Under the pieces are notes generated by a model. It saw nothing but the letters and a program-made list of their open reading frames with translations, searched no databases and was not told the DNA's origin. Below are positions 43,908 to 52,971 of a stretch of DNA of 64,000 nt, in pieces (positions within the stretch are counted from its first letter, which is position 1; each line of letters opens with the position of its first letter). This DNA is from Hyphomicrobiales bacterium (lineage in GTDB: Bacteria > Pseudomonadota > Alphaproteobacteria > Rhizobiales > Xanthobacteraceae): contig JAHFPN010000001.1 in assembly GCA_023269635.1 (NCBI GenBank), positions 59,037 to 123,036 of the forward strand, read 5' to 3'. Both the position numbers and the translations under genes were made by a program.

Positions 43908-45029
43908 CTAGGCTGAGCCCCATACCTCTCGCGCGACCTCCACCACGAGCCTGAGCTTACTGACCTCGTCGTCGTACGTCATCGCGTTGCCGCCGATGCC
44001 GCTCGAGAAGCCGCATTGCGGGCTTAAGGCTAGCTGCTCCAATGGTGCGTAGCGCCCCGCTTCATCGATGCGGCGCTTCAGCTCGTCCTTGCCCTCGAGC
44101 TTCGGACTCTTGGTGGTGACGAGGCCGAGCACCGCCGTCTTGCCCTTGGGCAGCAGGCGTAAGGGCTCGAAGCCGCCGGCGCGCGGACTGTCGTATTCGA
44201 GGAAATAGCCGTCGACCTTGATCTCGTTGAACAAGAGATCGGCGATCGGGTCGTAGCCGCCTTCGGCCACCCAAGCGCCTTGAAAATTGCCGCGGCAGAG
44301 GTGCAGGCAGATGGTCATGCCCGGCGGCCGCTCCGCGATCGTATCGTTCAGGAGCTTGGCGTAGGTCTGCGGCAACGCCTCCGGGTCTTCGTGGAAATTG
44401 GCGACCTCCTTCCGCAAGGCCGGATCGCAGAGATAGGCGAGGTTCACCTCGTCGATCTGAAGATAGCGGCAGCCAGCCGCCGCAAGGTCGCGGATTTCCT
44501 CCCGGTAGAGCCGCGCCAGGTCCGCGTAGAATTCCCGCATCTCGGGATAGGCCGTTCTGTCGATGGCGTCGCGCCCGCCGCGGAAGTGCATCACCGTGGG
44601 CGAGGGGATCGTCACCTTCGGCAGCGCGCGCGCGACCGATTTCAAGAAGCGGAAGTCGTCGACGAAGATCTCGTTCGGGCGCGCGAGCTTGCCGCTGACG
44701 CCGAGCGCCGCCGGCTTTCGATCCCGCACGCCCTCCGTGGTGTGGAACCGCGCCGTCATCTTGGAGGGCATTTCCGCGACGTTGCGGAACTTCAGCACGA
44801 AGTCGCGTTGCCAGAAGCCGCGATTGAACTCGCCGTCGGTGACCAGCCGGAATCCGATTTCCTCCTGCAGCCGCACGATGTCGCGGATCGCACCCTGCTG
44901 GATGCGCTGAAGCTCCGCTTTCGGGATTTCGTTCTTCGTCGCCGCCTGGCGCGCCGCGATCAATGCGTCCGGCCGGATCAGGCTGCCGACGTGGTCGGCG
45001 CGGAACGGGGGCGTGGTGCGCTCGAGCAT
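43908..45029 (-). CDS. Short MetE-like zinc methyltransferase, copy 1
   Basis: The 373-residue protein corresponds to the C-terminal, catalytic half of cobalamin-independent methionine synthase. It starts PPFRADHVGSLIRPD, has VTDGEFNRGFWQ and keeps all zinc ligands: His and Cys in CLHLCRGNF, Glu in FLEYDSP and Cys in LSPQCGFSSG. The N-terminal folate-binding half is missing, so its methyl donor may differ. A close paralogue lies at 47141. Position among aromatic catabolic genes suggests methyl transfer linked to methoxy-aromatic use, but that is inference. Confidence 0.85.
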   Translation of the reverse strand: MLERTTPPFRADHVGSLIRPDALIAARQAATKNEIPKAELQRIQQGAIRDIVRLQEEIGFRLVTDGEFNRGFWQRDFVLKFRNVAEMPSKMTARFHTTEGVRDRKPAALGVSGKLARPNEIFVDDFRFLKSVARALPKVTIPSPTVMHFRGGRDAIDRTAYPEMREFYADLARLYREEIRDLAAAGCRYLQIDEVNLAYLCDPALRKEVANFHEDPEALPQTYAKLLNDTIAERPPGMTICLHLCRGNFQGAWVAEGGYDPIADLLFNEIKVDGYFLEYDSPRAGGFEPLRLLPKGKTAVLGLVTTKSPKLEGKDELKRRIDEAGRYAPLEQLALSPQCGFSSGIGGNAMTYDDEVSKLRLVVEVAREVWGSA

Positions 45030-45096
45030 GATCTTGTAAGATTACCTCAACCCGTGTCGCCGTCGCAGGCGCCGAATAGCCGCATAGGTTCTAGAA

Positions 45097-46110
45097 ATGT
45101 TTCCGCAGGCCCTGGGATACATCGGATTCCGCGCCAAGGAATTGGACGACTGGCGCGGCTACGGCGCGAAGCTCCTGGGCTTTCAAGTCGTCGACAAGAG
45201 TCGCACCACGCTCGCCTTCCGCATGGACGACCGCAAGCAGCGGGTGCTGATCGACGCCGACGGCGGCGAGGGCTTGAAGTTCATTGGTTGGGAGGTCGCC
45301 GACGCCGCGGCGCTCGACAAGCTCGCCGCGCGCGTGGAAGCGGAGGGCGTCGCGGTCGCGCGCGCCTCGCGCGCGCTCGCCGAGGAGCGACGGGTCAAGG
45401 ATCTCGTCGTCTTCAACGATCCCCTGGGCAACCGCCTCGAGCTATTCCACGGGGGCGAAAGCACCTCCGACCCGTTCGTGCCCGGACGCAACATTTCCGG
45501 GTTCCGCACCGGGCCGCTCGGCCTCGGCCACATCGTGATGACGGTGGAGCGGATCGAGGAGGCGGCGTCCTTCTATCGCGAGACGCTCGGCTTCGGCTTG
45601 AGCGACTACTACTCGCGTCCGTTTCCGGGCATGTTCTTCCACGTCAACCCGCGTCACCACAGCCTGGCCATGATCCAGACCGGGAAGAGCGGCGTGCATC
45701 ACATGATGGTCGAGCTCTTCAGCTTCGACGACGTCGGCCAGGGCTATGATCTCGCGCAGATCGACGAGCGGCGGCTTGCGGTGACGCTCGGGCGCCACGC
45801 CGGCGACTACATGACCTCGTTCTATACCTGGACGCCGTCGGCCTTCATGGTCGAATACGGTTGGGGCGGCCGCTCGATCGATCCCAAGTCCTGGCGGCCG
45901 CGCGAACGCGTCGAGGGTCCGAGCATCTGGGGCCACGAGCGCACTTGGTTGTCGCCGGAGAAGCGCGCGGAGGCGCGGCAAATGCGCCTCGACAACGCGG
46001 CCAAGGGTCTGCGCCAGCCGGTGCAAGTGATCGAGGGCAACTACGAGCTCAATCCCGGCACTTGCCCGTGGTGGGACGCGGTGAAGAAGTCGCAGCGCAG
46101 CGCGAGCTGA
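45097..46110 (+). CDS. Type I extradiol-dioxygenase-like VOC protein
   Basis: The 337-residue protein has two vicinal-oxygen-chelate modules as in 2,3-dihydroxybiphenyl 1,2-dioxygenase (BphC). The Fe2+ ligands appear in the second module: His in GLGHIVMTV, His in GVHHMMVEL and Glu in FMVEYGWGG. The first module (LGYIGFRAKELDDWRGY) lacks metal ligands, as expected. It opens a plus-strand series with a quinone oxidoreductase and the second MetE-like gene. The catechol substrate is not evident. Confidence 0.87.
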   Translation: MFPQALGYIGFRAKELDDWRGYGAKLLGFQVVDKSRTTLAFRMDDRKQRVLIDADGGEGLKFIGWEVADAAALDKLAARVEAEGVAVARASRALAEERRVKDLVVFNDPLGNRLELFHGGESTSDPFVPGRNISGFRTGPLGLGHIVMTVERIEEAASFYRETLGFGLSDYYSRPFPGMFFHVNPRHHSLAMIQTGKSGVHHMMVELFSFDDVGQGYDLAQIDERRLAVTLGRHAGDYMTSFYTWTPSAFMVEYGWGGRSIDPKSWRPRERVEGPSIWGHERTWLSPEKRAEARQMRLDNAAKGLRQPVQVIEGNYELNPGTCPWWDAVKKSQRSAS

Positions 46111-46137
46111 GCATCGGCGCCGGTACGGAGTTTTTCC

Positions 46138-47109
46138 ATGAAAGCAGCGGTCGGCACCGAGAACGGACTCGAACTGCGCGACGTGCCGCAGCCCAAGCCC
46201 AAGCCCAACGAGGTGCTGGTGCGCGTGCGCGCGGCCGGCCTCAACCGCGCCGACTTGAACGCCGCGCGCGCCAAGTCGCACGCCAGCCACGCCACCGCGG
46301 GCAATCCCATCGGTCTCGAGTGGTCCGGCGAGGTCGCCGAGGTCGGCGGCGAAGTGAAGGCGATTAAGCCCGGCGATCGCGTGCTTGCCTCGGGCAGCGG
46401 CGGCTACGCCGAGTACGCGGTGTGCGATTGGGGCCGGATCATCCCGATGCCCGCGCGCGGCATGAGCTTCGAACAGGCCGGCTCGCTCTCGCTCGCGCTG
46501 CTGACCATGCACGACGCGGTCGTCACCAACGGCCGGCTCAAGGCCGGGGAGAGCGCGCTCATTCAGGGCGCGAGCTCCGGCGTCGGCATCATGGGCCTGA
46601 TGATCGCCAAGCACATGGGCGCCAAGCTCGTGATCGGCACCTCCACCAACGAGGCGCGGCGAGAGCGGCTCAAGCAATTCGGCGCCGATCTCGCGCTCGA
46701 CTCGCGCGACGCCAATTGGCCGGACGAGGTGCTGAAGGCGACCGGCGGCAAGGGCGTCAATCTGATCGTCGACATGATCGCCGGCGCGATCATGAACCAG
46801 AACATGAAGGCGGCGGCCGTGCTCGGCCGCATCGTCAATGTCGGTCGCTTGGGCGGCACCAAGGCCGAGTTCGATTTCGACCTGCACGCGCTCCGGCGCA
46901 TCGACTATGTGGGCGTGACCTTCCGTACCCGCTCCGTCGAAGAGGTGCGAGAGATCGTCCGCCGTGCGCGCGCCGACCTCTGGGACGCGATCGTCGCCGG
47001 CAAGCTCAGGCTCCCCATCGACAGGACCTTCCCGCTCGATCAGGCCGCGGCGGCGCAGGCCCACATGAAGGCGAACGCGCATTTCGGGAAGATCGTGCTG
47101 ACGCCTTGA
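46138..47109 (+). CDS. Quinone-oxidoreductase-type zinc-less MDR protein
   Basis: The 323-residue NADPH-dependent reductase starts MKAAVGTENGLELRDVPQP and carries VRAAGLNRADLN and the Rossmann motif IQGASSGVGIMGLMIAKHMGA. No catalytic or structural zinc Cys cluster is seen, as in quinone oxidoreductases. It lies 27 bases after the dioxygenase-like gene and 31 before the MetE-like gene, so the three form one operon. Confidence 0.87.
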   Translation: MKAAVGTENGLELRDVPQPKPKPNEVLVRVRAAGLNRADLNAARAKSHASHATAGNPIGLEWSGEVAEVGGEVKAIKPGDRVLASGSGGYAEYAVCDWGRIIPMPARGMSFEQAGSLSLALLTMHDAVVTNGRLKAGESALIQGASSGVGIMGLMIAKHMGAKLVIGTSTNEARRERLKQFGADLALDSRDANWPDEVLKATGGKGVNLIVDMIAGAIMNQNMKAAAVLGRIVNVGRLGGTKAEFDFDLHALRRIDYVGVTFRTRSVEEVREIVRRARADLWDAIVAGKLRLPIDRTFPLDQAAAAQAHMKANAHFGKIVLTP

Positions 47110-47140
47110 GCCGGCGCCGCCCTCAGCAGCGAGTTCAAGA

Positions 47141-48244
47141 ATGACGAAGAGGATCAAGCCGCCGTTCCGCGCCGATCACGTCGGCAGCCTGCTCAGGCCG
47201 AAGGAGCTGCTCAAGGCGCGCGACGACTTCGCGGCCGGGCGCATCTCGTCGGCCGAGCTCAAGCGGATCGAAGACAGCGCGGTTCGCCAGGTCGTCAAGC
47301 TGCAGGAGGATGTCGGCCTGCAAGGCATCACCGACGGCGAGTACCGCCGCCGCGACTGGGTCATCGACTTCAAATATGCGCTCGGCGGTGTGCAGAAGCT
47401 CGACAACGTCGTGAAGGTGCCGTTCAAGAGCGAAAGCGGCGACGTCGAGTGGTCGTTCGTCGAATACACGGTGGCGGACAAGCTCTCGCTCAAGCACACG
47501 ATCTTCGGCGAGGATTTCAAGTTCCTGACGTCGGCGACCAAAGGCACGGCGAAGCTCACGATCCCATCGCCGAGCATGATGCATTACCCCGGCGGCCGCG
47601 GTATTGACCGCAAGGTCTATCCGGAGACGGAGGAGTTCTTTCAAGATCTCGCTCGCATCTACGCGCAAGAGATCGCGGCTCTGGCTAAGCTCGGCTGCAG
47701 CTATCTGCAGCTCGACGACACCAGCCTCGCATTCCTCAACGATCCCCGGCGCCGCGCCGCGATCGGGGAGGGCGCCGAGAAGATGCACGTGCGCTACATC
47801 GAGCTCTTCAATGCCTCGATCGCGAACCGGCCCGCGGGCATTAGCGTCTGCACGCATCTCTGCCGCGGCAATTTCCGTTCCGCCTGGCTCGCCGAGGGCA
47901 GCTACGAGCACGTGGCCGATGCGCTGTTCAATCGTCTCGCGGTCGACGGCTTTTTCTTGGAATACGACGACGAGCGCTCGGGCGGCTTTGAGCCGCTGCG
48001 CTTCGTGCCGAAGGGCAAGATGGTCGTGCTCGGGCTCGTGACCACCAAGCGCGCCGCGCTTGAGAACAAGGACGATCTCAAGCGGCGAATCGATCAGGCC
48101 GCCAAATTCGTGCCGGTCGAACAGCTAGCCTTAAGCCCGCAATGCGGCTTCGCGTCCACCTTCGAAGGCAACGCGCTCACCATCGAGGACGAGATCGCGA
48201 AGTTGCGCCTCGTGGTCGAAACCGCGCGCGAGGTCTGGGGCTGA
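47141..48244 (+). CDS. Short MetE-like zinc methyltransferase, copy 2
   Basis: The 367-residue protein is a close paralogue of the 43908 gene: PPFRADHVGSLLRPKELL, ITDGEYRRRDWVIDF, zinc ligands His and Cys in CTHLCRGNF, Glu in FLEYDDE and Cys in LSPQCGFAST. It lacks the N-terminal half of MetE. It ends the dioxygenase operon. Having two such proteins within 5 kb with a ring-cleavage-type enzyme points to a specialised methyl-transfer role rather than methionine supply. Confidence 0.85.
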   Translation: MTKRIKPPFRADHVGSLLRPKELLKARDDFAAGRISSAELKRIEDSAVRQVVKLQEDVGLQGITDGEYRRRDWVIDFKYALGGVQKLDNVVKVPFKSESGDVEWSFVEYTVADKLSLKHTIFGEDFKFLTSATKGTAKLTIPSPSMMHYPGGRGIDRKVYPETEEFFQDLARIYAQEIAALAKLGCSYLQLDDTSLAFLNDPRRRAAIGEGAEKMHVRYIELFNASIANRPAGISVCTHLCRGNFRSAWLAEGSYEHVADALFNRLAVDGFFLEYDDERSGGFEPLRFVPKGKMVVLGLVTTKRAALENKDDLKRRIDQAAKFVPVEQLALSPQCGFASTFEGNALTIEDEIAKLRLVVETAREVWG

Positions 48245-48551
48245 GCCGGCGTCGATCGGCGGGCGTGCCTCCCCCGAACGGACCGGCTGCACTGCCGCCC
48301 GAATCCGGCGTTTTTCGCTGCCCACTTGGGGCTGAGCGCCCGTTCGAGCGATCTATTGGGCAAAGGTAGCGCGCTGGGGCGCGCGGCCATCGATCCTGGC
48401 GAACATTGAAAAGGTCCCCGGCTAACTGATAGCCTCCATCACCAATTCCGGGGGAGTGCGGAAGCTAGAGCGAATGCTTGTGTCGCGCACCGATGCGCGG
48501 CGCAAACGTCTCCCCCGAACAAGAAAACTGACGCAGAGGAGGAAGGCTTCG
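48245..48551 (+). other. Intergenic region before the TRAP operon
   Basis: This 307-base stretch holds no convincing gene. It ends in a strong AGAGGAGGA Shine-Dalgarno for the first TRAP binding protein. A promoter must lie here, but I cannot assign -35/-10 elements with confidence. Confidence 0.5.
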
Positions 48552-49691
48552 ATGACGATCAAGCACTTTGCACCGGTCGCGACGGCGGCTTTCGCGGTTG
48601 CGTTGCTGGCCGCCGGAACGGCCTCGGCCCAGCAGGAACTCGTTTACGGCAACTGGACGCCTCCGCGCGAGTACCAGAACGTCCAGGTGATGCCCTACAT
48701 GTTCGCGGAGATCGAGAAGGAAACCAAGGGCGCCATTAAGTGGAAGCTGATCGCCGGCGGCCAGCTCGCCGACGGCAAGACTACCTTCACCGCGGTCAAG
48801 GACGGCCTGATGCAGGCGGGCCTCGGCATCGCCACCTATGTGCCGAACACGGTGCCCTCGCTCTACACCATCTACAGCACCGTCATCCTCGGCCATAACG
48901 ATGTGGTGGCGGCGACCGGCGCGGCCATGGAAGTGTTCTACCTGCGCTGCCCGTCCTGCCTCGAGGATTTCCGCAAGATCAACTCCGTTCCGCTCGGCGG
49001 CTGGACCAGCTCGGCTTATCTCTTGGCCTGTAACCAGCCGGTCAAGTCGCTCGCCGATCTGAAGGGCAAGCGCGTGCGTGCCACCGGCGGCAACGCCGAA
49101 CTGTTCCGGGTGGCCGGCGCGGTGCCGGTCGGCGCCACGCTGGTCGAGGCGGTTGGGCTCCTGCAGCGCGGCGGCATCGAATGCCAGCACGGCATCGCCG
49201 ACTGGCTGCGCACCTTCGGTTACGCCGACTTCGCCAAGTACGTGACCGATTATCCGCTCGGCCTCACCGGGCCGGCGATCGGCTTCGTGCTCAATCGCGA
49301 TACCTGGAACAAGTTCACGCTCGAGCAGAAGAAGATCCACATCAAATGGGCCGCCTGGATGAGCGCCAAGCTCGCGATCGGCAACTTCATCATCGCCAAC
49401 GAAGAAGGACTCCAGACCGTCATCAAGGACAAGGGCGTCCAGATGGTGAAAGTGACGAATCCGGCCGAGTGGGAAGCGGTGCTGCAGAATTACAAGAAAT
49501 TGGAGCGCGATCGGAACATCGCCACCGGCAAGGAGTTCGGCGTGAAAGACCCGGCTGCGATCATGGACGACTATGAGAAGACGATCGTGAAGTGGCGCGC
49601 CCTGTCCAAGGACATCGGGCGCGACATCGACAAGTTCCAAGCAGTGCTGATGCGCGAGATCTACTCGAAGATCGATCCCGAGAAGCTCTGA
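48552..49691 (+). CDS. TRAP transporter solute-binding protein (DctP family), copy 1
   Basis: The 379-residue periplasmic protein has a clear signal peptide (VATAAFAVALLAAGTASAQ) and the DctP fold: KWKLIAGGQLADGKTTF, LADLKGKRVRATGGNAEL and LVEAVGLLQRGGIECQHGI. The Arg-containing PLGLTGPAIGF region is typical. The ATG at 48552 is chosen after an AGGAGG Shine-Dalgarno. Copy 2 follows 72 bases later and shares most motifs, including CPSC. Organic acid uptake is likely; the ligand is unknown. Confidence 0.88.
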   Translation: MTIKHFAPVATAAFAVALLAAGTASAQQELVYGNWTPPREYQNVQVMPYMFAEIEKETKGAIKWKLIAGGQLADGKTTFTAVKDGLMQAGLGIATYVPNTVPSLYTIYSTVILGHNDVVAATGAAMEVFYLRCPSCLEDFRKINSVPLGGWTSSAYLLACNQPVKSLADLKGKRVRATGGNAELFRVAGAVPVGATLVEAVGLLQRGGIECQHGIADWLRTFGYADFAKYVTDYPLGLTGPAIGFVLNRDTWNKFTLEQKKIHIKWAAWMSAKLAIGNFIIANEEGLQTVIKDKGVQMVKVTNPAEWEAVLQNYKKLERDRNIATGKEFGVKDPAAIMDDYEKTIVKWRALSKDIGRDIDKFQAVLMREIYSKIDPEKL

Positions 49692-49763
49692 ACGCTCGGC
49701 GGCGGGCGGCGGCCATCCGGCTGTCGCCCGTCGCGGGACTCGCGCCACGGGGAGGGGCAATTC

Positions 49764-50891
49764 ATGATCAGACATCGCGTCGCGATGACTGCGGCCGCGC
49801 TTTGCTTCGCCGCCGCGATCGGCAGCCCGGTGACGGGGGCTGAATTCACCTATGGTTCTTGGCCGCCGGCCGGCGACCACCTGAATACGACCGCGCTGCC
49901 GCGCGCGTTCAAGGCGATCGAGGAGGAGACCAAGGGCGCGATCAAGTGGAAGCTGATCCCCGGCGGCCAGCTCGCCGATGGCAAGGGCACGTTCCAGGCG
50001 GTGCAGGACGGCGTCATCCAGGGCGGGCTCGGGATCGCGGTCTATGTGCCGAATCTAGTGCCGTCGCTGAACGCGATCTACAGCACCATCATTTTCGGCG
50101 ATGACGTGGTCGCTGCCACCGGCGCCGCGATGGAAACCTTGATGCTGAACTGCCCGTCCTGCATCGAGGAATTCCAGAAGATAAATGCGGTCGCCATGGG
50201 CGGGTTCACCGGCGCGCCCTACGCGCTCTATTGCCGCGAGCCGGTCAGGACCGTCGCGGACCTGAAGGGCAAGCGTATCCGCGGCACCGGCGGCGGCGTG
50301 GAACTTTGGAACATGGCGGGCGCGGTTCCTGTGGCGGCGACGCTCACCGAAGCGGTCGGTCTGTTGCAGCGCGGCGGGCTCGACTGCATGTGGGGCGTGT
50401 GGGAATGGCTGCGGACCTTCGGCTACGGCGACTTCGCCAAGCACGTCGTCGACTACCCGCTCGGCATCACCGGTCCCGCCATCGGCCTGATGCTCAACCG
50501 CACCATGTGGCAGAGCCTGACCCTCGAGCAGAAGAAGCTCCACCTCAAGTACGCCGGTTACGTGACCGCCGAGATGGCGCTCGGCAACTTCGTGATCAAG
50601 AACGAGGCTTCGCTCAAGGAGGTGATGGCCACCAAGGGCGTCACCATGGTCAAGGTCGACGGCAAGGAATTCGACGATCTCACCAAGCGCTACAAGGCGG
50701 CCGAGCGCACGCGCAACATCGAGAACGCGAAGAAATTCGGCGTCAAGGATCCGGAAGCGATTCTCGACGCCTACGAGAAGAATCTTGCGAAGTGGAAGAA
50801 TCTCTCGAAGGACATCGGCCGCGACATCAACAAGTTCGCCGAGGCGATGAATCGCGAGGTCTACAGCAAAGTCGATCCCGACAAGTTGTGA
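49764..50891 (+). CDS. TRAP transporter solute-binding protein (DctP family), copy 2
   Basis: The 375-residue paralogue has a signal peptide (MTAAALCFAAAIGSPVTGA) and KWKLIPGGQLADGKGTF, VADLKGKRIRGTGGGVEL and LTEAVGLLQRGGLDC. By eye it is roughly 60 percent identical to copy 1. Differences cluster around the ligand-facing segments (for example HGIADWLRTF against GVWEWLRTF), so the two may bind related but different acids and share the membrane parts that follow. Confidence 0.87.
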   Translation: MIRHRVAMTAAALCFAAAIGSPVTGAEFTYGSWPPAGDHLNTTALPRAFKAIEEETKGAIKWKLIPGGQLADGKGTFQAVQDGVIQGGLGIAVYVPNLVPSLNAIYSTIIFGDDVVAATGAAMETLMLNCPSCIEEFQKINAVAMGGFTGAPYALYCREPVRTVADLKGKRIRGTGGGVELWNMAGAVPVAATLTEAVGLLQRGGLDCMWGVWEWLRTFGYGDFAKHVVDYPLGITGPAIGLMLNRTMWQSLTLEQKKLHLKYAGYVTAEMALGNFVIKNEASLKEVMATKGVTMVKVDGKEFDDLTKRYKAAERTRNIENAKKFGVKDPEAILDAYEKNLAKWKNLSKDIGRDINKFAEAMNREVYSKVDPDKL

Positions 50892-51087
50892 CCTGCGATC
50901 ATGCGGGAGCCTGCGGCGCTTTGAGCGCCGGGGCTCTCGCCTTCGGCGGGAAACGACTGCTGAGCATGGCGCTATCGGCGGGGCCGCCGGAGCTTAGCTG
51001 GCGGCCCCAAATGCTACGAAGTGTCTGTCGAAGGAAAGCCGCGGTGTGCGCTAGCTTGCCGCCGATGATGTGCGCAGGGGGACGAGC

Positions 51088-51621
51088 ATGAACTTCGTCG
51101 ATAGGGTGCTCAAGTGGTTGGAAATCCCGATCAACATCATGATGTGGGGCGGCCTGATCGCCGGCTTCTTGATGATGATGCACGTCACCGTCGACGTGAC
51201 CGGTCGCACCGTCTTCAACCATCCGTTCGCCGGCACCACCGAGATCGTCTCGGGCTGGTACATGGTCGCGGCGGCTTATTTGCCGTGGGCATGGATCGCG
51301 CGCAGTGACGGTCACATCCTCGTCGACCTGTTCACGCGGGCGGCCTCGCCGCGCGTTCTCGCGATCCTCGACGTTCTGGTCAAGCTGCTGACCATCGCGT
51401 GGGTTTCGGTATTCACCTGGCAGACCTTCATACGCGCGGTTCAGCAGACGCGCGCCGGCGAGGTGTGGGAGGCCGCCGGCGGATTCATCCCGATCTGGCC
51501 GAGCCGGTGGATGTTGCCTTTGGCCGGCGGGTTGATGGTTCTGTACCTGGTTCTCCGCGTGGTGTCGGACATCGGTCACCATAGCCACCGTTTGGGCACG
51601 CCGAAGGTGGAACAAGTATGA
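51088..51621 (+). CDS. TRAP transporter small permease (DctQ)
   Basis: The 177-residue membrane protein has four hydrophobic segments (IPINIMMWGGLIAGFLMMM, the STTEIVSGWYMVAAAYLPWA region, LVKLLTIAWVSVFTW, LPLAGGLMVLYLVLRV). The RSDGHILVDLF motif is typical of DctQ. The ATG at 51088 follows AGGGGGA. It overlaps the large permease gene by four bases. Confidence 0.9.
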   Translation: MNFVDRVLKWLEIPINIMMWGGLIAGFLMMMHVTVDVTGRTVFNHPFAGTTEIVSGWYMVAAAYLPWAWIARSDGHILVDLFTRAASPRVLAILDVLVKLLTIAWVSVFTWQTFIRAVQQTRAGEVWEAAGGFIPIWPSRWMLPLAGGLMVLYLVLRVVSDIGHHSHRLGTPKVEQV

Positions 51622-52934
51622 GCGCGTTCTGGGTTTCGATCATCACGCTGGTTTCCATTCTGATTCTGATCGGACTGCGAGTGCCGATCGGCGTGGCGAT
51701 CGGCTGCGTCGCCTTCGTCGGGTTTTGGCTCTATCGCAATTTGGACGTGGCGCTGAGCGTTCTCAGGGATACGCCGTTCGTGTTCGCCGCCAGCTGGGAC
51801 CTGACCGCAATTCCGATGTTTCTGTTGATGGGGTCGTTGACCAACAATTCCGGCATCAGCACTTCTTTGTTCCGCGCCGCGCGCGCATGGTTCGGCGGCT
51901 GGCCGGGCGGCCTCGCCGTGGCCACCAACATGGCCTGCGCCGGCTTCGCCGCCGCCTGCGGATCGAGCGTCGCCGCCGCCGCGGCGATGGCGCGGATCGC
52001 GATCCCGGAGATGCTGAAACACGGCTACGACAAGGGCCTGGCAACCGGCGTGGTGGCGAGCGCGGGTACGCTGGCGGCCTTGATTCCGCCCAGCATCCTG
52101 TTTGTGCTTTACGGCATTTTCGCCGAGGTCTCGATCGTCAAGCTCCTGATCGCCGGAATTCTTCCGGGTCTGTTGACGGCGGCGATCTACGCCATCATGA
52201 TTCTCGTCCGTTGCAGGCTCGACCCCTCGCTGGCGCCGCTCATCAAGTTCGAGAATCGCGAGGAGCTTTGGCGCGAACGTTGGGCTTCGCTCTGGGAAGT
52301 GTGGCCGCTGATCGTGCTCATCCTCGGCATCATCGGCGGGCTCTACGGCGGCGTCTTCACCCCGACCGAGGCTGGTGCGGCGGGCGCGTTCCTCGCTGCG
52401 GTGATCGGATTCCTACAACGGAGGCTGACGTTCAGGACTTTTCTGGACAGCCTGCAAGACTCCATGGTCACCACGGCGACGCTGTTTTTCATCGGCGTCG
52501 GCGCCGTGATGTACACCAAGCTCCTGGCGCTGGCGGGAATTTCCGCGATGTTCACCGACATCATCGGCAGTTGGGCGCTCGATCCCCTGCTGCTCGTGAT
52601 CGCGACCTCGATCGTCTATCTGATCCTCGGCATGTTCCTGGACCCGCTCGGGATCGTCCTGATCACGATCCCGATCTTCGTGCCGATGTTCGCGGCGCTC
52701 AAGCTCGATCTCGTTTGGCTCGGCGTGCTGGTGGTGAAATACGTGGAGATCGGCTTGCTGACGCCGCCGGTCGGTTTCAACGTCTACGTGGTCAAGAACG
52801 TGGTCGGCGAGTCGATTCCGCTCGAGACGATTTTTCGCGGCTGCTTCTGGTTCCTTGCCTGCGAGGTCGTGATCATGACGCTCTTGATCGCCTTCCCGCA
52901 GATTTCGCTCTGGCTGCCGAGCACGATGAACTAG
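51618..52934 (+). CDS. TRAP transporter large permease (DctM)
   Basis: The 438-residue permease has about twelve membrane segments. It shows the DctM hallmarks FLLMGSLTNNSGIS, GGWPGGLAVATNMACAGFAAACGSSVA, LIPPSILFVLYGI and FTPTEAGAAGAFLA. It ends with VKYVEIGLLTPPVGFNVYV, the usual C-terminal motif. It uses an electrochemical ion gradient to import the acid delivered by the DctP proteins. It ends the operon. Confidence 0.93.
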   Translation: MSAFWVSIITLVSILILIGLRVPIGVAIGCVAFVGFWLYRNLDVALSVLRDTPFVFAASWDLTAIPMFLLMGSLTNNSGISTSLFRAARAWFGGWPGGLAVATNMACAGFAAACGSSVAAAAAMARIAIPEMLKHGYDKGLATGVVASAGTLAALIPPSILFVLYGIFAEVSIVKLLIAGILPGLLTAAIYAIMILVRCRLDPSLAPLIKFENREELWRERWASLWEVWPLIVLILGIIGGLYGGVFTPTEAGAAGAFLAAVIGFLQRRLTFRTFLDSLQDSMVTTATLFFIGVGAVMYTKLLALAGISAMFTDIIGSWALDPLLLVIATSIVYLILGMFLDPLGIVLITIPIFVPMFAALKLDLVWLGVLVVKYVEIGLLTPPVGFNVYVVKNVVGESIPLETIFRGCFWFLACEVVIMTLLIAFPQISLWLPSTMN

Positions 52935-52971
52935 ACGGCGGCGCCGGCTGAATGAGCCGAGCGATTCGGAA

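Noticed and set aside
50914-50930. CGGCGCT-ttg-AGCGCCG hairpin after the second TRAP binding protein as a terminator
   Set aside because: The stem is only seven base pairs with a 3-base loop, and no T tract follows. It may be a weak stabiliser but is not supported as a terminator.
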